Shown here: one piece after another, positions 51,290 to 60,000 of the stretch | Layout of the letters: every line of letters begins with the position of its first letter | Position numbering within the stretch: the first letter of the stretch is position 1 | NCBI RefSeq assembly: GCF_964340395.1 | Contig: NC_135567.1 | Location: 19,075,306-19,135,305 of the forward strand | Origin: Glandiceps talaboti | Taxonomy: Eukaryota; Hemichordata; Enteropneusta; Spengelidae | Reading direction: 5' to 3' | Length of the DNA stretch: 60,000 bases | Made by a program: the position numbers and the translations under genes | Notes under the pieces: generated by a model | Told to the model about the DNA's origin: nothing | The model's database searches: none | Seen by the model: the letters and a program-made list of their open reading frames with translations, nothing else

Positions 51290-53230
51290 CAAAGAATATG
51301 CAAAGCAACACGTCATCATTGAATGAACCAATGTCATACAATATGGCCACACAAAATAATCAATCTAGTTCCCATGCTGTTTGCCGCACACAGACATTCA
51401 CTGACACTGTGCGCTCACCACCTACTACAACAGTCATATGGCTGACAGAGTTTCTTGAATTACCCTTACCACCAGATGATGACAAGGATGGTACATGTGC
51501 CATAAGCCCTCACATTGAATCAACCAGTAACCAACACCTCAAACCATCACAGGCATGGCCACAACATGATATAATTGACTCTGTTGCTGGTAAAGTTCAT
51601 ATGTAATGATACAGTGATACCACACACCATTCACCGGAATGACCACCTGTGTTAAATACTATCAGTTGCTATGACTACACCTACTAATGAAGACGTTCTA
51701 GTAGCATCAACTTTCTTTCAGCCACAATCACCAGCAGCATCTGATAATTTCTTCCTCAATTTAACACATGACCCAGACACTATCTTGACAACAGGATTAC
51801 ATAGTCTTATGCAGAAGCATGATGATGTGTTTAAACCAGCCATCACATGCTACAGTGGTTCTAGTGGTCACTTCAAAGCAACAGACAACAAAAGGGACGA
51901 GTCCCACAATATGCCCAACACAAGCTCATTAAATTACAGCAAAGGTTTGATTAAGTTGAGGAGTTTTTTGTCATCCAGAAGAAGTAGGCATCACCACAGA
52001 GTATCTGAATCCCTCCTTCATAGTTAAAAAGCCAGATGGTGGATCATGAATGTGACGGCCTTTGCTGATGTTGACAGATATAAAAACCCAAAGCTATCTC
52101 TGATGCTGGATGTTGATTCGTCGCTTTTGAACAAACTATATAGCCAGTCCACATCGCATTTCAAAACTTTTGTCATGCCTGACACAGTACAGGGTTTTTG
52201 TTTATCTATTGGTGCACTCAAGGTACTTGGACATGTCTTGCAACACTGCTCACATCTTCTCGAATCATTGGATGCAGGCATTGCAGGTCAACTTTCCACC
52301 ACTAACAAAGTGAAGTGGGAACTGATAACCGTGAAAAAAGGAATCTTTGACAGTAGTCACTTAGACACATTGTCCCTCAAACTAAATTTGGATTGTCGCA
52401 GATGGGTCTGTTGCCAATTATGTGAAGTGAACGCATTGTGTACTGCAGAGGGAGTAAAACAATTTAGTCCATTTCTTATTATACAATATGTTCACTTTAA
52501 TTGAAGCCTGTGTCCTTACTGACAGCAAACCATGTATCCACGCCAATAACATGTTATGCTGGGGAGAATTTTCAGCCAGTCCTAATGAATCACTTCATTT
52601 GTCAATTGGAAATAGATGCCTAGTAACTGTTTGAAACCTAGCTTGTTCAGATGATATCCCCTCCGATATTTGCCAGTTGTGATGTTCCAGACTGCATTCA
52701 CTGAACCACGCTGTCAAATATGCTTATCCACTGAATGTAAGGAATATGCCATTATCAACAACAGTCAATGGCGTCATTACCAGACAGATACCTTTATTCT
52801 TCACTAGCAGATCTGCTTCTTCATCAGGGGCCTAGTGATGACCGATAACAGTATTGAATATTGCCACTGCTCACCTCAATTCACATATATGTAGCCGAGG
52901 TCTGTCTGTCAGAGAAATGTGGACTCAATGCGACATGTTTACAAATGGTCAAATACCATTCTCGGATCACCTAGTTATGCTACAACATGATCAAATACCG
53001 CAAACCATCCTTTCAGTGAAGGTTAAAGTGCCAAAGCAAGGAATCTCTGTCAACAAATATAACATGTGATGACCTAGTCTATTTGTGTGGAAACTACAAC
53101 AAATCACATGTAAACAAAAGATACTTGGTAACCAATATCAATGGAGATTGGTGTCCATCCATAAAATTGCTGGTTCACAACTTCATGCAAAGTGAAGATA
53201 CAAAGTTAATTTAATAACACAACATTATAT
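51290..53230 (+). pseudogene. decayed Ty3/Gypsy-type pol remnant
   Basis: Short protein-like islands in changing frames follow the order of a retroelement pol: 'VTAFADVDRY' (about 52052, RT region), 'VLQHCSHLLESLDAGIAG' (about 52235, end of RT/connection), 'VLTDSKPC' and 'GEFSASP' (about 52512-52590, RNase H), and 'RGLSVREMWTQ' with 'TNGQIPFSDHLV' (about 52895-52970, integrase C-terminal side). The match is to the K02A2.6-like Gypsy polyproteins common in marine invertebrates, recalled from family knowledge. Large gaps, stops and shifts show an old dead copy. No LTRs were found. It starts within 50 bp of the Roco-GT stop codon. Confidence 0.7.
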
Positions 53231-53759
53231 AGACAGTATGCCTGCTCAACATTGTTCATCATAAGCCAAAATCATTCACGTTTCTGACAGAACTATACGC
53301 AAGTGGAAATCACCCATATGAATCCAAGGGATTGAAGAAGCTCTGGCCACAGTATGTACGTAGTATACCGTGACTAAGACAGGACTGAACTTTGCAAAAT
53401 AAAGGTTGTAGAACTGTAGAGTCGGCGGTACCTATGGATTGGTGTGTACAAACCCCAGTATGAGCCCCCTTTGGGACAAATCTTTTAATTTCAATTTAAA
53501 CAGCATGGCAAAGACTTGAGTCAAATAGGGCAGAGTTATAATTTCAATTGTCTGTGGCCAATTGATCAAAGTTCTGCACAACTTAGAATTTGATAGGGTG
53601 CTGTGTTTGTAGAACTAACCAGTGTCTTTTCACTTGTGGTTAGAAATTGATTAGCTAGTGGTTTTCGTTTAAATAGTTTTTTTTTTAAATTTCATTCTGT
53701 ATAGTTAATTCATGTTTTTGGCGAAGTTAGATTGTTTATGTTAATCAGAATTTCAGATA

Positions 53760-55330
53760 TTCCATTTATTTCATATATGACTGTGCAACAGAATGGCATA
53801 CTATATTCAAGACAATTTTGTTATTACCCCTCGAGAAGACTTGACTGATTTTGAGTTTGAAGAACGTATCAGGTGTGAAATTCAATGCTGTAGAAAGGAC
53901 AATTTATTAGTTAGTGTATGTTACAAAAGTCCAAATAATGACTCTTACAGTAATGAAGAACTCATTAAGCTAGTAGGCAAAGTTAACAAGGAACAGTTGC
54001 TGTATGGGAGGCTTCAACATTCCATCCACTGATAGAGAAAATTTGCCTGCTAATGACAGGAATATCCAGAATCTTTTTAGAGAAGTTTTTTAGTCCCCGC
54101 AGGACGAAGTCCGGACGGGGACTTATGGATTGGGTTCCGTCTGTCCGTCCATCCGTCCATCCGCAGCCGTTTCTTGGAGATGCCTGGACCGATTTTTCTC
54201 AAACTTGGTACAGGGGCAACATACTATGGCATACATATGCATGTCAATTTGTTTTATGATACGATCCATTTTGTTTGCGAATTTTCCATGTCCAAAGCCA
54301 TAATTCAGATATGCTTGAACAGATCTCATTCAAAGTTGGTATTAGCACAGTGTTCTATGACATACATGTGAATATCCATTTTCGTCAAGATACAATCCAA
54401 TATGGCTGCCTGGCAGCCATTTTGTTTGCGAATTTTCCATGTCCAAAGCCATAACTCAGACATGCTTGAACAGATCTCGTTCAAAGTTGGTATTAGGACA
54501 GTATTCTATGACATACATGTGCATATTCATTGTTGTCGTGATACGATCCAATATGGCTGCCTGGCAGCCATTTTGTTTGCGAATTTCCCATGTGCAAAGC
54601 CATAACTCAGACATGTTTGAACAGATCTCATTCAAAGTTGGTATTAGCAGTGTTCTGTGACATACATGTGCATATCCATTTTCGTCTTGATACAATCTGA
54701 TATGGCTGTCTGGCAGCCATTTTGTTGGCGCAGTTTTCATGTCCAAAGCCATAACTCAGACATGCTTGAACAGAGTAGTGATATCAAAAACAACCATATG
54801 AGGCCAAACAACATTAACCAGGTTTGAAAATGACAACATAAACTGCCAGTTCCTTAAAACCCAATCATAGCGGGGACTTTGTCATTTTCAATGACTTGTT
54901 TTATATAATCCAACATGTATTATCTTCTACACGAGAATTGGCTATCTTGGACTTGGCATCAACTTCACAGTATAACATGGTAGAAGAGGTTGCAGTGAGA
55001 GATCATCCTGGTACTAGTGACCATTCAATTATAATTTGGAATACAACAGTAAGACTTCCAAACATGGTGATACATAAGCAACTGTTGAAGTTAAACCCAA
55101 ATTTAAATTCCAGGTCTGGATAACATCCACTCAAGAATTTTATAAGAACTTGTCAGGAGCTGGCAACACAATTGCTCTCATTCACTTGTCACTAACAAGG
55201 AATCGTTCCAGATTAGATGTTTGTAGGCAAGCTAATGTAACACCAATATAGAAAAAGAGTCCTAAACACAATGCAGGAAATTAGATTCCAGTACACCTTT
55301 CAGCAGTTATTTGCAAATTTTGATAAAATG
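53760..55330 (+). pseudogene. decayed LINE: endonuclease and RT N-terminus, split by a TIR element
   Basis: 'AYYIQDNFVITPREDLTDFEFE' at 53795, shown here only as a landmark, and 'LLVSVCYKSPNND' match the middle of an APE-type endonuclease domain. The domain resumes after 54879 with 'ELAILDLASTS' and 'GTSDHSIIIWN' (SDH catalytic motif). 'RILRTCQELA'-like and 'YRPV'-like traces of the RT N-terminus follow at 55125-55310 with many breaks. The element is dead and both ends are lost. Confidence 0.7.
54092..54879. mobile_element. 788-bp non-autonomous TIR element with internal 150-bp tandem repeats
   Basis: The ends are 'agtccccgc' (54092-54100) and 'gcggggact' (54870-54878), perfect 9-bp inverted termini. 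The left end continues 'aggacgaagtccggacgggg', itself a hairpin. Inside, a unit of about 150 bp with 'catgtccaaagccata.ctcag' repeats at 54286, 54437, 54588 and 54737. Host LINE sequence is continuous across the insertion. No transposase frame, so probably a MITE-like DNA element. Confidence 0.8.
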
Positions 55331-55607
55331 TTCGATTGTAAGTCATCATTTTGGAGGGATTTTTTGTGTTATCATGTGTAAAATTTTATATGAAAATTTA
55401 GATGATATATTTTGTATTTTTGATATTTTTATAAATTTACATAAAACAGCATCAATAATACCAGCTGACCTACATAGACTTGTAACATTATCACAACACT
55501 TCTGTTAAATTTCATGATGAATGCAAGAAATGTAAATAACTTTACCTGTATCACCGCTGGAAGATTGATATCATCCAAAATATCCACTCAATGACGGTTT
55601 TTGGTAA

Positions 55608-55732
55608 CAGGACAACTGCCCCCAGACAATTGCCCCCGAAGGACAACTGCCCCTCGGACAATTGCCCCCCCCCCCCCAGACAGCTGCCCCCAAACGACAA
55701 CTGCTCCCCATTATCCGGGGGGCAGTTGTCCT
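55608..55732. repeat. 'ggacaactgcccc' minisatellite with inverted end
   Basis: Five to six imperfect copies of 'gacaa(c/t)tgcccc(c)' end in the reverse complement 'ggggcagttgtcct', so the array is bounded by inverted termini. Confidence 0.85.
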
Positions 55733-56394
55733 AGAATCACGGTTTTTATCGCTATATTTCATGATTTTCAACACATAGCGATGAAGTCAGCTTTTGACAC
55801 TAACATTGACTTGGCTGGACAAAAAAAATAGAGTCCTTGCCGACAGAGGGTGCTATTAGACATGTATAGTACCGGAGGGGTGGAGAGAGAAGTGAAACTT
55901 ACATGTAGTACCAGGTGGCGGGAGTAAAACAATACAGTGGGGGGGGGGGTAATACTTACAAGTATTAAATCCCTGGGGAGTAAAACTTACAAGTAAACCC
56001 TAGGGGTGGGGCTATGAGGCTGGGTAATGCGTACAGGTGAACATCGGCGTAAACAAATTACAAGTGCAAAGATTTTTAAACGCTACAAAAATTCAAAAAA
56101 CGAGGGGACAAAAGTCTACATTTAAACCGAAGACTAAGTGTTATAATATTGTCTACATTTTGCCTGCAAAAACCTTGGGAAAAATTTTAAATTGGGCATC
56201 AGGAAACTACAACTACATTTTCAAAAAATCTGAAAAATTGAAAATCGGCAACTTCAAAACTATGTTTTTCAAAATATGGGATGAGAGGTCATACAAGCGT
56301 TCAAATAGAAGTAAAACCTCGACGTGTTGTTTTAAATATCAAGAGACAAAATTCTACATGATATATTATCAAATATGAGCTTTCTTTAGAGAGC

Positions 56395-56437
56395 CTGACC
56401 TTTGACCTTGAAAGTCTTCTTCAAGGTCAAAGGTCAG
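56395..56437. promoter_or_regulatory. perfect 18-bp hairpin made of two DR1-like nuclear-receptor motifs
   Basis: 'ctgacctttgaccttgaa' (56395-56412) pairs exactly with 56420-56437 around a 7-nt loop. Each arm contains AGGTCA-A-AGGTCA (reverse at 56396-56408, forward at 56424-56436), the DR1 arrangement bound by RXR/HNF4-type receptors. No gene is assigned to it. Confidence 0.5.
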
Positions 56438-56786
56438 ACAGGGCGCGAAATCAACGCTGGCCGGCCCAGGGCCGGTAAAAGTTGCTGTTGGGCAGATAAA
56501 ATTTGTCGCAATCGGCCCAATTGGGGCAGCTACTTGTTTTTAAACGCTTTGAAAACCTAGCTTAAAATATTCAATTATCATTATCCTTTGATAAATAAAA
56601 AAATCTGCACTCGCTATTTCCCATTAACTCAAAGTACCAACGATCAAAGATGCTAACGCACTGATCTCTGTACTTCCGTATAGTTATGTGATGACCCCTT
56701 GGGCAACTTTCTATATATGGAAGTGTACATCGATAGAACGCATGGACAAATTTGCATATCAATACGCTTTCACGTGATTCAGCAAG

Positions 56787-56907
56787 CTCTTCTTTTTTCT
56801 TTTTTTTTCTTTTTTTTTCTTTTTTTTTTGTGCTGGGAAATTCTCCCAGCGATTTTCTGTTATGCAGACAAATTCAAACAAACACACACACACACACACA
56901 CACACAC
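56787..56907 (+). repeat. T-rich tract and (AC)n microsatellite
   Basis: (T)n interspersed with C at about 56787-56829 and (CA)n at 56880-56907. Confidence 0.9.
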
Positions 56908-58156
56908 AAATACTACAGAGATCCATTCGGGTTTGGGACTACATGACAGGGCTATGAAGCACGCTCTATATCACGTTGCTGTGGAACTGTCAAGGCTTTC
57001 CCAGTCAGTCCACAGGCTATCCTAAAGTCACCAAGGCCCGGCAACCATAGCACCTGCGCGCTATATTCACGTAAACGACGTCTTGCAGTGACCTGAGTTG
57101 ATCCCACACTGTTGAATAATCATGAGTTTGTTGAAGTTTGGATTCACCAAGAGTTCAAAAGAAGGACAGCGATAGTAAAATGACGACAGGCGAGAAAAGG
57201 CTACGAGAAAAAAGTGGTGATGGTGGTGAGAATGTTGCTGTACGATCGTGTGAGAGTATGAGTGAAGATTTAGTGTCTGGACCAAATACATCATAGGAAA
57301 GCGAAAAAGATGACGTGGTAATAGTAAATCTGAGAGTTATTGGAAAATGCATGAAAGGAAGAGAAAACGAGAGTTTCGTGAGGAGTGGGGGAAGGAGTTT
57401 AAGTGAAGAAAACTATGACGGTGTTATATATTTGTATGTTTATAACCCAAAGGTCAGCTTACGTTTTATATCTTGACCTTGACTTTGATCTCCATATTCA
57501 AGGTCAAATAGGAAAAAGTTCTGTATCTATAGAAAACGCTATAGAAGTGGATATTTTTCCTCCATTAAAATCCAAAATACGATGACCGACCTCCACCGCT
57601 GAGGGCACAAATATCTTCAACAGGTTTCCTGAATTCCGTCAAGACAAGTTGATTGAGCGTTACGTGCTTTAGTTATTTTTCAATACACAGGTATTCATTG
57701 GGTATCTAACTCACGTTTATCTTACCTATGTCTTTTGTCAAAGAATTGTTATTCAAAACATCAAGAACTACTAGTGGGAACTGATAAGGACTGTATGGCT
57801 TGTTATTTTTGCACTCCTTAGTTTAGTTTAACGTTTATTTAACGTCTATTTTCGGTGTTTAACAAATATTTACATGAGGGGAGAAGACGTGTCGAAACCC
57901 CGTAAGTTATGTATCCAGCACTTGTTGAAAGGTCATGTGAGGACAATATGAACCAATGTGCGCATGCGCACTATCTTTACGCTGTCACACTCGCTGTCAC
58001 CAGCATTGTTTGTTTCAAATTCGCTGTCCTCACCAGTCTTCCATAGACATGAAGATGAATGTACATTTACCTTTTTTCAACGAACTTTCTAGAACTCAGC
58101 TAGAACTCATCATGCATGAAGCAAATATATAGCGATGAGGTCATAGCTGAGCTTGA

Positions 58157-58230
58157 CCAATCACAAACCTTCTTGCCATGTATTCGGTATGTGATATAAA
58201 AGATCGTGAAAACAGCAAAATTCTTCCACT
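58157..58230 (+). promoter_or_regulatory. TATA promoter with CCAAT box
   Basis: TATAAAAG at 58195-58202, CCAAT at 58157-58161, and a pyrimidine-rich possible initiator (ttcttccact, 58221-58230) sit at spacing typical of a metazoan core promoter. A strong splice donor follows 90 bp downstream. Confidence 0.45.
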
Positions 58231-58316
58231 CGCTCAAAACACAGTGCAGTGTAGAACGTTCGACGATCAGACACTGAAGTTGTGAAAGCAGTATAACCAA
58301 GGAAAGCGTTGGAAAG
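58225..58316 (+). ncRNA. candidate noncoding first exon
   Basis: From the inferred start site to the donor 'ggaaag|gtaagt' (58317). There is no ATG in the exon. A strong acceptor 'ttttttccttttctttttag' ends at 58945, after which all frames close quickly. The product is either a noncoding RNA or the 5' leader of a gene extending past the window. Confidence 0.35.
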
Positions 58317-59120
58317 GTAAGTTGTTTTAAAGTATTTTTGTTTTGTAGGAACAGAACATATCTTTGGTATAATCTAACTCACAACTGCCATATATATTCA
58401 CTTGCCGATGTTGCATGTATGTGATAAAGCAACAGGTATCTCTCGTTGTCTTGTGGCCAGTTTACCATTACAGTTTCGCGCCTTCGAAACGCATGGTAAA
58501 ATAGAAAGATTCAGACCGTGATCGACGCTATCGACAAAACTATGTCTTTCAAAGATTTTCTATAAACTTTATTAAAATCATCAGAAATTATTACATTCTG
58601 AAACTATGGCGGCTATAACTCTGGAACTATACGTTCCGAGAACACGAACGGAATGGAGCGGAGATATGTCGGAATTCTCGGAGCGTATATTGAGAGCTAG
58701 CACGGGTGATGAGTGTCGGTAGTATCACGAATTCAAACTATATGATTGACATGTACCGGCCATGTCCATTGAACGGTTCCCGCGCTGTCTATTTTACTTT
58801 CATTTTCTCTATTCTGAGAAAAGACAATCGTTGCCGCCCGTCAAAACCATGCCTCAGTTGACTCAATGAATACATACATGTTTACTAAACTGTTCATGCC
58901 ATCTCAGGCCATGGAGATTGTAGGTTTTTTTCCTTTTCTTTTTAGGTATATGTCCGTCTGATTTAAAAGAGAAAGTAGACTGCAACAAGGCTCCTGAGAA
59001 TATTAAAATGTGATAGATATTGTAAAGATAAAATATGAATTTGAAAAGTTTTTAGTGTCTCTTTTCAAATCTTTCATTTCATTGAACAAGATTCAAAGTA
59101 AACGGGTACTGTACTTCAAT
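58317..59120. other. probable first intron and possible second exon
   Basis: The acceptor at 58945 begins a stretch with no coding potential (ATG then TGA after three codons). Nothing else recognised. Confidence 0.4.
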
Positions 59121-59795
59121 CACAGGGAGCTCAGGCTCAGTTAGTTTTGTTTACAAATATAAACAAACAAGTAAACAAACAAACAAACAAAACACAAACA
59201 AGTAAAAAACAAACAAATAAACAAGTAAACAGACAAATAAACAAACAGACAAACAAACAAACAAACAAAAACAAACAAACAAACTAACTAACCGACACAT
59301 GAGTAGATACATACATGAGTAAACGAAAAAGAACAAACACACCCCCCCCACATGGTCACATCTGGAAATAACCCACCATGGGGGGGGGGGGGGTAGTGTT
59401 TGTTCGTTGGTTTGTTGTCGTTTACTCATGTATGTATCTACTCATGTGTCGGTTTATTTTGTTTGTTCGTTTATGTTTGTTTGTTTGTTTATTTGTTTGT
59501 TTATTTGTTTTGTTTATTTGTTTGTTTTACTTGTTTGTGTTTTGTTTGATTGTTTGTTTACTTGTTTGTTTATATTTGTAAACAAAACTAAGGGGGTAGT
59601 GTTTGTTTGTTGGTTTGTTGTCGTTTACTCATGTATGTATCTACTCATGTGTCGGTTTATTTTGTTTGTTTGTTTATTTGTTTGTTTACTTGTTTATTTG
59701 TTTGTTTTGTATGCTCGTTTTTACTTGTTGTTTTTTTTTGTTTACTTGTTTGTTTACATTTGTAAACAAAACTAACTGAGCCTGAGCTCCCTGTG
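59121..59795. mobile_element. AAAC-rich foldback element with duplicated right arm
   Basis: The outer 38 bp (59121-59158) are exactly complementary to 59758-59795. The left arm runs through (AAAC)n to 'gagtagatacatacatgagt'. The right arm appears twice (about 59390-59590 and 59591-59795), each with the complementary 'actcatgtatgtatctactc' and (GTTT)n. The centre has opposing C and G runs. Open frames across it are Cys/Leu/Phe repeats and not genes. Confidence 0.88.
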
Positions 59796-60000
59796 CATAA
59801 ATTTGAATGAGTCTGGATTTTTCGCAATATTTGACACATCTTGTAATCTTACAAAAGAAAAGTGAAGCAAATACAATAATATACTAAAGTGAGTTCTTGT
59901 TGAATAGGGAACTTGCAAACTCGTCATGTTGAATATTGCATCATGGGAAATGTGATAATAAATACTGATCAATTAGTATTGTAAATAATATGTTTACATT
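59796..60000. other. window end, nothing recognised
   Basis: AT-rich sequence without recognisable features. Confidence 0.5.

Larger units (their letters stand above)
55331..58150. other. intergenic stretch
   Basis: It contains a GGACAACTGCCCC-type repeat element, an 18-bp hairpin of nuclear-receptor half-sites, T-rich and (AC)n runs at 56787-56907, and a single 'aaggtcaaatag' repeat relic near 57500. An A-rich frame at 56037-56378 shows no domain. Confidence 0.5.

Noticed and set aside
56037-56378. 113-codon Lys-rich frame
   Set aside because: Composition of A-rich DNA, no splice signals or recognisable domain.
59378-59775. Cys/Leu/Phe-rich frames resembling membrane proteins
   Set aside because: They are GTTT repeats of the foldback element.

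Overview
This is eukaryotic, intron-rich and repeat-rich DNA of fairly low GC. The repeat types suggest a marine invertebrate: Ngaro-type tyrosine-recombinase retrotransposon, CR1/L2-like LINEs, decayed Ty3/Gypsy-type pol, terminal-inverted-repeat elements, and 'tcaaggtcaaatag' and 'tctgtctgtctgtg' families. A hemichordate, lancelet or lophotrochozoan is possible, but the sequence alone does not settle it. No prokaryotic features, rRNA, tRNA or CRISPR were seen.

Layout. Positions 1-2.6 kb hold the last two exons of an unrecognised gene, with a poly(A) signal. Positions 2.6-10.6 kb are intergenic: a 90-bp-arm inverted repeat, a 174-bp tandem satellite, a segmental duplication (about 3.7-5.1 kb and 6.8-8.6 kb), a LINE-like 3' end and small hairpins.

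Positions 10.67-51.25 kb carry one large plus-strand gene that I assembled by hand from splice sites and reading phase. Eleven coding exons sum to 4605 nt, or 1534 residues plus stop. The predicted protein has a charged, coiled-coil N-terminus and then a Roc GTPase domain with P-loop, DxxG and TKxD motifs on four or five exons. A COR domain follows, then a Cys/His-rich linker, and last a complete GT-B glycosyltransferase (GT4/group 1-like) domain. Roco proteins normally carry LRRs and often a kinase; a glycosyltransferase in that place is unusual and is the main discovery candidate here. The Roc GTPase would act as a switch or dimerisation unit regulating a sugar-transfer module.

The introns are large and full of repeats. 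They include a complete 5.6-kb Ngaro-like element (21957-27592) with its diagnostic A1-ORFs-B1-A2-B2 split repeats, a 5'-truncated LINE on the minus strand (29.5-30.7 kb) and a 63-bp minisatellite. They also hold a roughly 4-kb intragenic tandem duplication (32.6-36.6 kb against 36.9-41.2 kb) that left a truncated copy of one coding exon.

Positions 51.3-55.3 kb are a graveyard: a decayed Ty3/Gypsy-type pol, then a decayed LINE whose endonuclease region is split by a 788-bp TIR element. Positions 55.3-60 kb hold small inverted and tandem repeats, a TATA-containing promoter with a likely noncoding first exon (58.2-58.3 kb), and a 675-bp foldback element at the end.
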